64,000 bases of DNA from Shimia sp. R10_1 (GTDB lineage Bacteria; Pseudomonadota; Alphaproteobacteria; Rhodobacterales; Rhodobacteraceae): NCBI RefSeq assembly GCF_017744095.1, contig NZ_JAGHQX010000004.1, positions 296,309-360,308 of the forward strand, given 5' to 3'. Below, in pieces: positions 28,435 to 38,036 of the stretch (its first letter is position 1; each line of letters opens with the position of its first letter). A model generated the notes under the pieces. The model saw only the letters and a list, made by a program, of their open reading frames with translations, did no database searches and was not told the origin of the DNA. A program made the translations under genes and the position numbers.

Positions 28435-29310
28435 TTGGAAGTTGTGCAATTGCTCGTCAGCGGGCTTGCGAACGGCTGTGTCTATGGTCTCATCGCGCTT
28501 GGCTTCGTGCTGATCTATAAGGCGACCGAACAGGTGAATTTCGCCCAAGGCGATTTCATGATGCTCGGCGCCTTTATTACTTTGGGCCTCACGAATGCGC
28601 ATTACATGGGGCTGCCCTTCTGGGTGGCGGCCCCGCTGGCCATCGCCATCATGGCAGTGCTGGGCTATCTGCTTGATTTCTTTGTGCTGCGCCATCTCTT
28701 TGGGCAAAGTCAGGTCGCCGTGGTGATCCTCACGATCGCGCTGGGCTTTGTCATCCGCTTTGTCGCCGGTGCGATCTGGAGCCACGAGCCGCAGACATTG
28801 GAAAGCCCGCTTGCGGTGGGCGATTTCAACGTTGGCGGTGTGGTGCTGGGCATGGCCGACATCGCAGTGATTGTCGTCACCGTGCTGCTGACCTTCTTCC
28901 TCTATCAGTTCTTTCAGCGCACAAAACTGGGGCTCGCCATGCAGGCGGCCAGCCAGAACCAGATGGCGGCCTATTTCATGGGCATACCAGTGAAACGGGT
29001 GCAGGGCATGATCTGGGGATTGTCCGGTGCAACCGCAGCGGTGGCTGGCATCCTATTTGCCTCAAAAGGTGCGATTGATCCCAACGCCGGTCTTTTGGGC
29101 ATCAAGGCTTTTGCCGCTGCCGTTATCGGCGGCTTTGGCAGCCTGCCCGGCGCGCTTATGGGGGGGCTGATTGTGGGTGTGATCGAGCCTTTCGCTGCAC
29201 GCTATCTCGCCGCCGGTTACAGCCAGATCGCGCCTTATGCGCTCCTGCTGTTTGTGCTCGTCTTCCGACCCCACGGCCTGTTCTCGCAGGTCCGCACCAA
29301 GAAGGTCTGA
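28435..29310 (+). CDS. livH: Branched-chain-amino-acid-type ABC transporter permease (LivH), importer 1
   Basis: This hydrophobic permease (291 residues from the chosen start) has the LivH N-terminus LLVSGLANGCVYGLIALGFVLIYKATEQVNFAQGDFMMLGAF and the C-terminal IKAFAAAVIGGFGSLPGALMGGLIVGVIEPFA. I prefer the TTG at 28435, which follows GGGAGGAAACA, over the ATG at 28414. LivH pairs with LivM to form the inner-membrane channel for amino acids, amides or, in many alphaproteobacteria, aromatic and other organic acids. It is followed by livM, livG, livF, an acyl-CoA ligase and a binding-protein gene in one run, so the likely cargo is an acid that is activated with CoA after uptake. Confidence 0.9.
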   Translation: MEVVQLLVSGLANGCVYGLIALGFVLIYKATEQVNFAQGDFMMLGAFITLGLTNAHYMGLPFWVAAPLAIAIMAVLGYLLDFFVLRHLFGQSQVAVVILTIALGFVIRFVAGAIWSHEPQTLESPLAVGDFNVGGVVLGMADIAVIVVTVLLTFFLYQFFQRTKLGLAMQAASQNQMAAYFMGIPVKRVQGMIWGLSGATAAVAGILFASKGAIDPNAGLLGIKAFAAAVIGGFGSLPGALMGGLIVGVIEPFAARYLAAGYSQIAPYALLLFVLVFRPHGLFSQVRTKKV

Positions 29311-29314
29311 GCCG

Positions 29315-30400
29315 ATGCGGATCCATTTCAAGACCTCTTATGACCATGACATCCGCCTCTTTCCCGATCGCTGGAGTTTCTGCGTCTATGCCGCGCTGAT
29401 TGTCATCGCCGTGCTGCTGCCCTGGCTGATTGATGAATTTTACCTTGGCGAAGTCACCAACGTGCTGATCTGGGCCATCGCCGGTCTTGGGCTTATGCTG
29501 CTCACCGGACAGACCGGACAGGCCAGCCTCGGCCATGCGGCGTTCTTGGCGCTGGGCTGTTACTCTTGCGTAATCTTCATGGAACAGGGCTGGCCGTTCC
29601 TGATCGCCTTCCCCGCCGCAGGCATCCTCACCGGTGTTGTTGGCACCCTCATTGCCATCCCCGCCATCCGCCTGCACGGCATCTATCTCGCCATTGCCAC
29701 CATCGCGCTGTCTATTCTGGCCGATGACATCATCGTGCTGCTGGACCCGATCACCGATGGGGTGTCCGGCAAATTTGCCCCGATGATCACCATCTTCGGT
29801 ATCGAGATTGAGCGCTGGACCACACCGGATCGGTTTTACTGGCTGGTGCTTGCGGTCACGATCCTTTGCACGCTGGGCTATCGCAATCTCCTACGCGCGC
29901 CGCTGGGCCGCGCCTTTGCCGCGGTGCGCGACAGCGAGGTCTCCGCCACCGCCATGGGGGTACACATCGCCCGCACCAAGGCCGCCGCTTTCGGGATTTC
30001 TTGCGCCATCACCGGGCTCGCGGGCGCTTTGATGGGCTTTTATGCCGGGGCTTTTAACAACGAGACCTTCTCCATTGTGATCTCCATCACGCTCCTGATG
30101 ATGATTGTGATCGGTGGGTTGGGTTCGATCCACGGCGCTTTCTTTGGCGCGGTGGTGGTCGCCTTCCTGCCGCAGTTCCTGTCAATCACCAAAGACCTGA
30201 TCGGCGGCAGCTCGGTGGCCATTCCGGGGCTGGAAACCGGCGTCTTTGGTATGATCCTCATCCTCTTCATCCTGTTTGAACCTATGGGCATCTACGGCCG
30301 CTGGATGAAAATCCGCATCTGGTTCGAGCTCTTCCCGTTCGCGCGCAAAGACATGTTCAAACGCCAGAAAAGCTACCTCAAAACGGAGCGCCTGAGATGA
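29315..30400 (+). CDS. livM: Branched-chain-amino-acid-type ABC transporter permease (LivM), importer 1
   Basis: The 361-residue permease has the LivM core: LIWAIAGLGLMLLTGQTGQASLGHAAFLALGCYS, IAIPAIRLHGIYLAIATIALSILADDII, AVRDSEVSATAMGVHIARTKAAAFGISCAITGLAGALMGFY and MIVIGGLGSIHGAFFGAVVVAFLPQFL. The EAA-like loop is the part around RDSEVSATAMGV. The ATG at 29315 lies 4 bases after the livH stop; the longer upstream frame overlaps livH and is not native. It overlaps livG by 4 bases (ATGA). Confidence 0.93.
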   Translation: MRIHFKTSYDHDIRLFPDRWSFCVYAALIVIAVLLPWLIDEFYLGEVTNVLIWAIAGLGLMLLTGQTGQASLGHAAFLALGCYSCVIFMEQGWPFLIAFPAAGILTGVVGTLIAIPAIRLHGIYLAIATIALSILADDIIVLLDPITDGVSGKFAPMITIFGIEIERWTTPDRFYWLVLAVTILCTLGYRNLLRAPLGRAFAAVRDSEVSATAMGVHIARTKAAAFGISCAITGLAGALMGFYAGAFNNETFSIVISITLLMMIVIGGLGSIHGAFFGAVVVAFLPQFLSITKDLIGGSSVAIPGLETGVFGMILILFILFEPMGIYGRWMKIRIWFELFPFARKDMFKRQKSYLKTERLR

Positions 30401-31167
30401 GCGCGCTTCTGGATATCACCAACGCCACGCTCAAGTTCGGCGGTGTGGTTGCGGTCAACGATCTGACCTTTTCGGTGGAAGAAGGCGAGGTCTACGCCAT
30501 TGTCGGCCCCAACGGCGCAGGCAAATCCACGGTCTTCAATCTGATCTCGCGGTTTTATGATCCTTATGCCGGATCGATCACCTTTGACGGCAACGACCTG
30601 CTGGCGCGCAACGCAGATGCGGTGGCCGATTTGGGCATCGCGCGCACCTTCCAGAACATCGAGCTGTTTGATCACGCCACGGTGCTGCAGAACCTTCTGG
30701 TGGGGCGGCACCGCCACCGCCAGACCAATATGGTGCAGGAAATGCTCTTCACCCCCAAAGCGCGACGCGAGGAGAAACGCCATCGCGAGGCGGTGGAGGA
30801 GGTCATCGACTTCCTCGATCTCCAACCCTACCGCGACAAGATGATCGCCGGTCTGCCTTACGGCGTGCGCAAAGTGGTCGAGCTGGGCCGCGCGCTTGCT
30901 TCCGGCCCGCGTCTCTTGCTGCTGGATGAGCCTGCATCCGGCCTGTCGGTCGAAGAAACCCAGGACATGCGCTGGTGGATTGATGACATCCGCAAACAGA
31001 TGGGCATCACCGTTCTGATGGTGGAGCACGATATGGGGTTGGTCTCCGGCGTCTCCGACCGGGTGCTGGCGCTGGCCGATGGGGCCAAACTGGCCGAAGG
31101 CACGCCCGCGCAGGTGCAATCTGATCCGGCGGTGATTGAGGCCTATCTGGGCGCGGGGGCGGCGTGA
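30397..31167 (+). CDS. livG: ABC transporter ATP-binding protein (LivG), importer 1
   Basis: The 256-residue ATPase has Walker A GPNGAGKST near residue 38, the Q-loop in ARTFQNIELFDHATVLQNLLVGRH (the long LivG-type insert), a degenerate signature LPYGVRKVVELGRALA and Walker B LLLLDEPASGLSVEE, with VEHDMGLVSGVSDRVLAL as the switch region. The LivG type binds LivM. Start and stop overlap both neighbours by a few bases, so expression is coupled. Confidence 0.94.
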   Translation: MSALLDITNATLKFGGVVAVNDLTFSVEEGEVYAIVGPNGAGKSTVFNLISRFYDPYAGSITFDGNDLLARNADAVADLGIARTFQNIELFDHATVLQNLLVGRHRHRQTNMVQEMLFTPKARREEKRHREAVEEVIDFLDLQPYRDKMIAGLPYGVRKVVELGRALASGPRLLLLDEPASGLSVEETQDMRWWIDDIRKQMGITVLMVEHDMGLVSGVSDRVLALADGAKLAEGTPAQVQSDPAVIEAYLGAGAA

Positions 31168-31940
31168 TGGGCGAAACAGTGCTTGATATCAAAAACATCG
31201 AGAGTTTCTACGGCCCGATCATGGCGATCCGTGGCGTCTCTCTTCAGGTGCAGCAAGGGCAGGTGGTCACCGTGCTTGGCGCCAATGGCGCAGGCAAATC
31301 CACGCTTCTGAAAACCATCTCCGGCATCATGGATCCTGAAAAAGGACAGGTGGTCTTTGAGGGCCGCGAAATTCAGGGCATGGAGCCGCACAAAGTGGTG
31401 CAGCAAGGCATCGTGCATGTGCCCGAGGGCCGCGAAGTCTTCCCGCTGCTGACGGTGGATGAAAACCTCTCGCTGGGGGCCTACACCCGGTCTGACAAGG
31501 CGGAGATCGAAAAAGACCGGCAGATGGTCTTTGACTATTTCCCCATCCTCGCCGAACGCCGCCATCAGGAGGCGGGCACGCTATCGGGTGGTCAGCAACA
31601 GATGCTCGCCATCGGCCGTGGCCTGATGCTGCGGCCCAAGATCATGCTTCTGGACGAGCCCTCCCTCGGCCTGTCTCCGCTGCTGGTGCAGGAGATTTTT
31701 GCAATTCTGCGTCGCCTGAACAAAGATGAAGGCGTGACCATGATGCTGGTGGAGCAAAACGCCAAAGTCGCCCTGGAGCTCGCGGATGTGGGCTACGTCA
31801 TGGAGGTGGGCCGCATCGTGATGGACGACACCGCCGACCGGCTGATGGAAAGCGAAGACATCAAAGCCTTCTATCTTGGCCATCAGGAAGAAGGCGCGCG
31901 CGGAGAACGCCGCTGGAAACGCAAGAAAACATGGCGCTGA
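31167..31940 (+). CDS. livF: ABC transporter ATP-binding protein (LivF), importer 1
   Basis: The 257-residue ATPase has the LivF features: Walker A GANGAGKST near residue 38, HVPEGREVFPLLTVDENLSLGAYTR, signature LSGGQQQMLAIGRGLM, Walker B IMLLDEPSLGLSPLLVQEIF and VEQNAKVALELADVGYVMEVGR. The C-terminal tail is lengthened by a basic segment (EGARGERRWKRKKTWR), also present as RRRKRWLS in the second LivF of this window. A GTG three bases upstream is an alternative start; both fit the TGATG junction with livG. Confidence 0.94.
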   Translation: MGETVLDIKNIESFYGPIMAIRGVSLQVQQGQVVTVLGANGAGKSTLLKTISGIMDPEKGQVVFEGREIQGMEPHKVVQQGIVHVPEGREVFPLLTVDENLSLGAYTRSDKAEIEKDRQMVFDYFPILAERRHQEAGTLSGGQQQMLAIGRGLMLRPKIMLLDEPSLGLSPLLVQEIFAILRRLNKDEGVTMMLVEQNAKVALELADVGYVMEVGRIVMDDTADRLMESEDIKAFYLGHQEEGARGERRWKRKKTWR

Positions 31941-31953
31941 GGGAGGATTGGAC

Positions 31954-33846
31954 ATGAACATTCACAACACATCCCGCCCGCCGGAGCAGGTTGAAATCAA
32001 CGGTGTGATTGTCTCCGCCATTCCCGGTCAGCGCCCCGCGTTGGTGGACGGCTGCGATACTATGGTCAGCCTGTTTCAGAAACGCTGCGAACAGCTGGGC
32101 GCCCGCACGGCGCACCGCGAGAAAGACCTCGGGATCTGGCAAAGCTACTCCTGGCACGACTATTGGGAGCACGCCAAATGGATCGGCATGGGCCTGCGCG
32201 CGCTGGGCCTTGAGCGCGGCGAGGTGGTCTCGATCCTGTCCGAGGACCGCAAGGAATGGCTCTATGCCGACATGGGCATTCAGTGTGTCGGCGGCATCGC
32301 CTCAGGCGTCTACACCACCGACAGCGCCAGCCAGCTGGAATACCTACTGCGCGACAGCGGCAGCCGCTTCCTATTTGTGGAAAACGACGAGCAGCTCGAC
32401 AAGTTTCTGGAGATTGAGGATCAGGCCAGCCATGTGGTGAAGGTCATCATTTTGGATCAGGACGGGCTGCACGACCTGCGCCACGAAAAATGCGTCTTCA
32501 TCGAAGACCTCTATGACACCGGGCGCGCCTTTGCGGCTGAAAACCCCGGTATGTTTGAGGCTGAGATCACCAAGGCCAAACCCGATGACACGGGGCTTTT
32601 GATCTACACCTCCGGCACCACAGGCATGCCCAAAGGGGCCATGCTGTCTCAGGAAAACATCATCTCCGCCTGTGTCTCAGGTGCACACGCTTTGCCGACC
32701 TCTGACAAAGATGAACAGCTCTGCTTCCTGCCGCTGTGTCACATTCTGGAGCGTAACGTGTCGGCCTATTTCCCGATTGCCGGGAAGGCCACGGTGAACT
32801 TTGCCGAAAGCCCCGAGACGGTGTTTGACAACCTGCGCGAGGTCTCGCCCGCGCATTTCACCGCCGTGCCGCGCGTGTGGGAAAAGATCTATTCCCGCGT
32901 TCTGGTGATGGCGCAGGAGGCCACGCCGATTGGTCGTTTTGCCTTTTCCATGGCGGTCAAGGCGGGGCTCAAACGCGCAGACTATCTGCTGGAGCGCAAA
33001 CCCGTGCCCATGGGAACACAGATCAACTATGCGGTCTGGGATTTTCTGGTGCTGCGCAACCTGCGCCGGATGCTTGGCATGGACAAAATGCGCCGCGGCG
33101 GCACTGGGGCTGCGCCGATTTCACCAGAGCTGATCCGCTGGTATTGGGCGATCGGCGTGACCCTGCTTGAGGGCTACGGCATGACCGAAAACGCCGGGCT
33201 CTGCTCCATCAACCTGCCTGATGAGAACAAAATCGGCACCGTGGGCAAATCCTGCCCCGGCTTTCAGGTGCGCATTGCCGAGGATGGCGAAATCCAGACC
33301 ATGGGGCTCAACAACTTTCAGGGTTACTGGCGCAACAATGAAAAAACCGCAGAGACCTTCACCGCTGACGGCTGGCTGCGCACCGGCGATGTGGGCCGCG
33401 TCGATGAGGACGGCTTTGTCACCATCACCGGGCGTTTGAAAGACATCATCATCACCGCCGGCGGCAAGAACATCACCCCCGCCGAAATCGAAAGCCGCCT
33501 GAAGTTCAGCCACTACATTTCCGATGCGGTGGTGATTGGCGACGCGCGCAAATACCTCAGCTGTCTGATCATGATTGATCAGGAAAACGTGGAGAAATAC
33601 GCTCAGGACCGCAAAGTGCCCTTCTCCGATTTTGCCTCACTCTGTGCGGCGCAGGATGTGGTCGACCTGATCAAAGGAGAGGTGGATGCGGTCAACAAGG
33701 AGTTCGCCCGCGTCGAGCAGATCAAGGATTTCCGTCTGATCAACGTGCTGCTCACCGCAGAGGACGAAGAACTGACAGCCACCATGAAGCTCAAGCGCAG
33801 CTTTGTGGAAAAGAAACACGCAAGCCTGATTGAGGAAATGTACTAA
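31954..33846 (+). CDS. AMP-forming long-chain-type acyl-CoA ligase, cluster 1
   Basis: The 630-residue enzyme has the ANL-family motifs: the phosphate-binding loop YTSGTTGMPKGAM near residue 218, LEGYGMTENAGLCSINLPDENKIGTVGKSCPG, the GWLRTGDVGRVDEDGFVTITGRLKDIIITAGGKNITPAEIE hinge, and a C-terminal lysine in TATMKLKR. It activates an acid to acyl-AMP and then acyl-CoA. The ATG at 31954 lies behind GGGAGGATTGG; the upstream in-frame start overlaps livF and is disfavoured. The gene sits between livF and the binding-protein gene, suggesting that the imported acid is activated at once. Confidence 0.9.
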   Translation: MNIHNTSRPPEQVEINGVIVSAIPGQRPALVDGCDTMVSLFQKRCEQLGARTAHREKDLGIWQSYSWHDYWEHAKWIGMGLRALGLERGEVVSILSEDRKEWLYADMGIQCVGGIASGVYTTDSASQLEYLLRDSGSRFLFVENDEQLDKFLEIEDQASHVVKVIILDQDGLHDLRHEKCVFIEDLYDTGRAFAAENPGMFEAEITKAKPDDTGLLIYTSGTTGMPKGAMLSQENIISACVSGAHALPTSDKDEQLCFLPLCHILERNVSAYFPIAGKATVNFAESPETVFDNLREVSPAHFTAVPRVWEKIYSRVLVMAQEATPIGRFAFSMAVKAGLKRADYLLERKPVPMGTQINYAVWDFLVLRNLRRMLGMDKMRRGGTGAAPISPELIRWYWAIGVTLLEGYGMTENAGLCSINLPDENKIGTVGKSCPGFQVRIAEDGEIQTMGLNNFQGYWRNNEKTAETFTADGWLRTGDVGRVDEDGFVTITGRLKDIIITAGGKNITPAEIESRLKFSHYISDAVVIGDARKYLSCLIMIDQENVEKYAQDRKVPFSDFASLCAAQDVVDLIKGEVDAVNKEFARVEQIKDFRLINVLLTAEDEELTATMKLKRSFVEKKHASLIEEMY

Positions 33847-33873
33847 GCTGAAAGCAGCAAACGGGAGGAAACT

Positions 33874-35028
33874 ATGAAACATCTGACGACGGCACTGGCG
33901 GTTGGCGCGGTGGCGCTGGCCTCTCAGGTCGCTGCGGACACGCAGGGCGTGAGCGACAGCGAAGTGGTGATTGGCTCGGTCAATGACCTCAGCGGGATTT
34001 TTGCAGCCGTCGGTGTTCCGGCGGTGAACGGGGCCAATCTGCGCTTTGAAGAAGCCAACAGCGCGGGCGGCGTGCACGGGCGTCAGATCCGCTTTGTTGT
34101 GGAGGACAACGGCTATCAGATCCCGCGCGCGATGCAGGGCTACAACAAGCTGCTCAACCGCGACAAAGTCTTTGCCATGCTGCTCAGCCTTGGCACGCCG
34201 ATGAACACCGCAGGCTTCAAATTGCTCGATCCCAAAGGCATTCCCAACATCGGTCCGCTCTCTGCGGCGCGTCAGATGCTTCAGGAACCGATGGACAATA
34301 AATTCATCGGCTTCTCAAGCTATTACGATCAGGTGCAGGTCGGCGTGACCTATCTGGCCGAGGAATTTGGCGCCCAAGAAGTCTGCGCCATGTATATCCC
34401 GTCTGACTTCGGCAAAGAGATCGCGGAATCCACTGCCGATGCGGCCGATACGCTGGGCCTCACCATGGCGGGGGAAACCACCCACAAGCCTGACGAGTTG
34501 GATTTTGTCGGCTCTCTGACCAAACTCAAGGCAGCGGAATGTGACATCATCACCATGGCGCTGGGCGTGCGTCAGGGCATCACCGTGGTCGGCACCGCCA
34601 AGAAACTTGGCTGGACGGATGTGAAATTTCTCAACACTTCCGCAGGCTTTCTGGAACCGGTCGCTCAGGTGCCCGGTGGCGTGACCGAAGGGCTTTATGC
34701 GGCGGCAGGTTGGCGCGATCTCTACGAACGCGCGGCAGATCCCGTGCCTGCCAAGTTCATCGCGGATTACAAAGCCAAGTTTGATCAGCCTGCCTCTGGT
34801 TTTGCCATGCTTGGCTATTCAGCGGCCGACACAGTCGTGCGCGCGCTTGAGGCCGCCGGGCCAGATCTCAGTCACGAAAGCTTCCTCGCGGCGATGGAAA
34901 CGCTCGACTACATGGACGACGTAACGGATTCGCGCATCACTTACGGCCCTGATGATCATCGCGGCGCAGATGAGGTGGTGATTTCCGTGGTCGAAAACGG
35001 CGGCTGGAAAACTCTTGTGGTCAAATAA
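33874..35028 (+). CDS. Periplasmic substrate-binding protein of ABC importer 1 (LivK/type I family)
   Basis: The 384-residue protein has a signal peptide (cleavage near SQVAA/DTQ) and the type I periplasmic binding fold: GSVNDLSGIFAAVGVPAVNGANLRFEEANSAGGVHGRQIRFVVEDNGYQI at the start, PSDFGKEIAESTADAADTLG in the middle, and YSAADTVVRALEAAGP late. This family in LivHMGF systems binds amino acids, but many members bind aromatic acids or amides. GGGAGGAAACT precedes the ATG. It is the last gene of importer 1. Confidence 0.9.
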   Translation: MKHLTTALAVGAVALASQVAADTQGVSDSEVVIGSVNDLSGIFAAVGVPAVNGANLRFEEANSAGGVHGRQIRFVVEDNGYQIPRAMQGYNKLLNRDKVFAMLLSLGTPMNTAGFKLLDPKGIPNIGPLSAARQMLQEPMDNKFIGFSSYYDQVQVGVTYLAEEFGAQEVCAMYIPSDFGKEIAESTADAADTLGLTMAGETTHKPDELDFVGSLTKLKAAECDIITMALGVRQGITVVGTAKKLGWTDVKFLNTSAGFLEPVAQVPGGVTEGLYAAAGWRDLYERAADPVPAKFIADYKAKFDQPASGFAMLGYSAADTVVRALEAAGPDLSHESFLAAMETLDYMDDVTDSRITYGPDDHRGADEVVISVVENGGWKTLVVK

Positions 35029-35034
35029 CCGGAC

Positions 35035-35044
35035 ACTCTAGAGT
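35035..35044. repeat. Perfect 10-base palindrome after importer 1
   Basis: ACTCTAGAGT, 7 bases after the binding-protein stop codon. Possibly a chance palindrome; no role assigned. Confidence 0.25.
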
Positions 35045-35057
35045 CCACTGTTTGCAC

Positions 35058-35095
35058 AAAAATTCCCCGCAGCCGGTGGTTTGGTCTGCGGGGAA
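35058..35095. terminator. Intrinsic terminator between importer 1 and the two-component operon
   Basis: TTCCCCGCAG and CTGCGGGGAA make a perfect 10-bp stem with a 13-base loop. The T-run follows on the minus strand (complement of AAAAATT at 35058-35064), so it best serves the minus-strand regulator/kinase unit, though it may also slow plus-strand transcription from importer 1. The remaining gap up to 35328 holds no gene that I can support. Confidence 0.65.
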
Positions 35096-35328
35096 GGCGG
35101 GAGTGATCGTTTTTGTTTCTTGTCCCCGCGATGGTGCCGCGCCCGATGTGTCGCGGCGGTCCCGTGTGTGGCTTTGCACGTCCCCAAACGTACAGCTGCC
35201 TGCCCCATTCTGCATCACAGCCAGCGCTCAGGGGATCTGCTCGACGCTACTGAAGACAGACTACACTATATCGGGGTAAAAATCTACATTTGGTTTTTGG
35301 TGTGACCAAATTCACTAAATATGCGCAC

Positions 35329-36033
35329 CTAGCGCCACTCCACATCCCCAAGAAAAATATACCCAGCACCATATATGGTTTTGATCAGGCGTGGGTTTTT
35401 CGGGTCTTCCTGCAGCTTGGTGCGCAGCCGCGAAATGCGCACATCCATCGCCCTGTCAAAGCTCTCACCAGCAGCGCCGCCCAATGTTTCCTGCATTTGC
35501 GCGCGGCTGATCAGGCGTTTGGGACTGTCCAGAAACAAGCGCAACACTTCGCCTTCGGCATGGCTGAAAGGAGTCTCAACGCCCGCTTCATCCTCCAGCA
35601 CATAGCGGTCAAAATACGCCGTCCAACCGTTAAACTGCGCTGTGTTGGCAACAACTGGCGCTGCGCCGCGCTCCTTGCGCAGCCGAGCGCGCACGCGGGC
35701 CACCACTTCGGTCGGGTCAAAGGGCTTGATGATATAGTCATCCGCCCCCAGCTCCAGCCCGGTGATCCTGTCCTGCACCTGCGCGCGCCCGGAAATGATG
35801 ATCACCGCCGCGCCGACCTCCAGCGCCAGCCGATGCACCAGCGTCAGCCCGTCTTTGTCCGGCAGTCCCAGATCCACAAGACACACATCCGGCGTGGTGG
35901 ATTTCAGCGCCGCTTCAAATTCTGTGGCCCGCGAAAATGCCATGGTGCGAAAGCCCGCATCCTCCAGCGCATCCGCAAGGATCATGCGGATATCCGGTTC
36001 ATCGTCCAGAATGGTGACAAGCGGGGCGGTCAT
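35329..36033 (-). CDS. OmpR-family DNA-binding response regulator
   Basis: The 234-residue protein has a receiver domain (acidic pocket LDDEPD, acceptor Asp in VCLVDLGLPDKDG, Lys in IIKPFDPTEVVARVRARLR) and a winged-helix output domain (FSHAEGEVLRLFLDSPKRLISRAQMQETLGG, DVRISRLRTKLQEDPKNPRLIKTIYGAGYIF). It is encoded 10 bases behind the hybrid kinase and is presumably phosphorylated by it. Its position between the two acid-import operons, and divergent from the second, suggests that it controls one or both. Confidence 0.93.
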   Translation of the reverse strand: MTAPLVTILDDEPDIRMILADALEDAGFRTMAFSRATEFEAALKSTTPDVCLVDLGLPDKDGLTLVHRLALEVGAAVIIISGRAQVQDRITGLELGADDYIIKPFDPTEVVARVRARLRKERGAAPVVANTAQFNGWTAYFDRYVLEDEAGVETPFSHAEGEVLRLFLDSPKRLISRAQMQETLGGAAGESFDRAMDVRISRLRTKLQEDPKNPRLIKTIYGAGYIFLGDVEWR

Positions 36034-36043
36034 GGCAGGGCTC

Positions 36044-37957
36044 TCACTTCGGGTGCAAGAATTGATCTAACTGTTTGGCAGTAAACGGTTTGGGCAGCAC
36101 CGGCGCCCGTGCCGCCCCTTCGATATAGAGCGTGTGGCTCTGGGGCAAGCTGGTCATCAGGTAAGTTGGCACACGCTCGCGCCGCACCTCGCGGATCAGA
36201 TCCACACCGGTGGCCTCGCCTTCCAAGGAAATATCTGAAAGCACCAGCTTGATCTCCGGCACCTGATCCAGCAGCACCCGTGCCTCATCTACGCTGGCGG
36301 CTTCAATCACCGTGTGTTTCATATCGGTCAGCATGTCACGGATCAGCCCGCGCAGATCGGGATTGTCCTCTACCAGAAGCGCCAGCCCGGGTGTCGCATC
36401 CTGCACAGCGCGGCGCAGCGGCAGCCGCAGGATCACCTGCCCACCGCTCACCGCATTGCCGATTTTGATGTCGCCGCCCACCAGCTTTGTCATGTCATAA
36501 ACCATCGCCAGTCCAAGGCCCGATCCATCCGCGCCCTTGGTGGTGAAGAAAGGATCCAGCGCACGGCTCAACGCCTCGTCAGAGAATCCCGGTCCGGTGT
36601 CACGCACCGTGAATTGCACCCAAGTGTCTTGCACCAGCTCCGCAATCAACAGAATGGTGCCGCCCGCACCACAGGCATGTGCTGCGTTCAACAGCAGGTT
36701 CACAAGCGAATCCTGCAGCATCGACGGATCCACCATCAACGCGCCTTCGGGGATGTTGTTTTCGATGATCAGTGCAACGTTTTTGCCCACCGTCGGGCGG
36801 GCCAAAGTGTCCAGCTCTGACAGAAAACCTGCCATATCCGTGGCTGCCAGTTTGGGCACCCGTGGCCCGGTCACATTGGCCAGATTGTCCAGCAACGTGC
36901 CGCCACGCCGTGCCGCGCCCAATGTGGCCTCGATCAGTGATTGCGCCTCATCCGGCAGGCCCATCTTTTGCAATTTACGCTGTGTGCCCAGAATGATGGT
37001 CAGCAGGTTGGAGAAATCATGCGCCAGCCCACTGGTCATTTGGGCGGCAATCTCGCGCCGCCGGGTTTGTTGCAGGGCAACGCGGGTTTGGGTTTCCTCG
37101 GTGATGTCCATCGACAGCACATAGACCCCGCGCGCCGCTCCCTCGCTGTCATCCGGCGTAAAGGCCACACGGATGCGCCGCGTGCTGGGATGTTCGTTAA
37201 ACTCAAACACAGAGGCGCGCCCCGCAAACGCACCCTCAAGATAGGGTCGGATCGCCCGAAACGCGCTGTCGCCAAGCGCGTCTTCGGCACGCATGCCCAC
37301 AATATCTGAAGGGCGCCCGGGGATCACCGCGCTCAGGCGGCGGTTGGAATAGGTGTAGATCCAGTCTGGTCCCACATGGGCGATATGGGCAGGCATCATT
37401 TCTGCCGTCAGGCGCATCCGCGCTTCGCTCTCGGTCAGCTGGCGCTTGACCTCCTCAAGTGTATTGACCGTGCTTTCCATTTCCCGGTTGGCTGCGGAAA
37501 GCTCTTCGGCGTATTGCAGCACCTGATCTGACAGCTCTTCAGAGCGCGCCCGCAGCAGCGCTTCCTGTCGTTTTGTGGCGGTGATGTCGGTGTAAACAGC
37601 CACCCAGCCCCCCTGCGGCAGTGGAGAGCCTTCCACACTGATCCAGCGGCCATCGGCGCGTTGACGCTCAAAATAGTGCGGCTCAAAAGCCAGGGCCCGT
37701 TTCACCCGATCCTGAATGAACGCCTGCTTCTCTGCGATGGGGATGACGCCATATTCCCCGTTCTCAATGAGAAACGCGATGGTGTCGGCAAAGGTCGCGC
37801 CGGGCTGCATCAAGTGCTTGGGAATGGAGAACATTTCGCGAAAGCGCGCATTGGCCACCACCAACTTCAGGTCACTGTCATAAATCGACAGGGCCTGCTT
37901 GATCAGGTTCAGCCCGGCGACGGTCATCGCCTGCGTTTCCCCTTTCACATGCGCCAT
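36044..37957 (-). CDS. Cytoplasmic hybrid PAS sensor histidine kinase with C-terminal receiver
   Basis: 637 residues. No transmembrane helix is evident. Order: a PAS domain near residues 10-130 (LSIYDSDLKLVVANARFREMF ... GWVAVYTDITATKRQE), a coiled coil (131-185), a second PAS domain (about 188-295, ending VYVLSMDITEETQTR), a dimerisation helix with SGLAHDFSNLLTIILG (His near 313), an HATPase domain (VNLLLNAAHA, DTGPGFSDEA, GSGLGLAMVYDMTKLVGG) and a C-terminal receiver (LVEDNPDLRGLIRDML, acceptor in LVLSDISLEG). It belongs to the soluble PAS-kinase group that senses cytoplasmic ligands, here plausibly a CoA ester or imported acid. Its regulator is the next gene on the same strand. Confidence 0.9.
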   Translation of the reverse strand: MAHVKGETQAMTVAGLNLIKQALSIYDSDLKLVVANARFREMFSIPKHLMQPGATFADTIAFLIENGEYGVIPIAEKQAFIQDRVKRALAFEPHYFERQRADGRWISVEGSPLPQGGWVAVYTDITATKRQEALLRARSEELSDQVLQYAEELSAANREMESTVNTLEEVKRQLTESEARMRLTAEMMPAHIAHVGPDWIYTYSNRRLSAVIPGRPSDIVGMRAEDALGDSAFRAIRPYLEGAFAGRASVFEFNEHPSTRRIRVAFTPDDSEGAARGVYVLSMDITEETQTRVALQQTRRREIAAQMTSGLAHDFSNLLTIILGTQRKLQKMGLPDEAQSLIEATLGAARRGGTLLDNLANVTGPRVPKLAATDMAGFLSELDTLARPTVGKNVALIIENNIPEGALMVDPSMLQDSLVNLLLNAAHACGAGGTILLIAELVQDTWVQFTVRDTGPGFSDEALSRALDPFFTTKGADGSGLGLAMVYDMTKLVGGDIKIGNAVSGGQVILRLPLRRAVQDATPGLALLVEDNPDLRGLIRDMLTDMKHTVIEAASVDEARVLLDQVPEIKLVLSDISLEGEATGVDLIREVRRERVPTYLMTSLPQSHTLYIEGAARAPVLPKPFTAKQLDQFLHPK

Positions 37958-38023
37958 TCAGCTCTCCTTTCCACTACCGCTAACACCGGTTTTAGGGGCA
38001 GCGAAAGCCTGAAATGCGCCTTG

Positions 38024-38036
38024 TTACAATTCGTAA
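38024..38036. promoter_or_regulatory. Dyad in the divergent kinase/ligase promoter region
   Basis: TTAC, 5 bases, GTAA. It lies between the two divergent starts (37957 and 38168), where the regulator encoded at 35329-36033 could act. No copy was found by eye upstream of importer 1. Confidence 0.3.

Noticed and set aside
35052..35305. Two overlapping plus-strand frames in the gap after importer 1
   Set aside because: They are read through the terminator stem and have no ribosome site.
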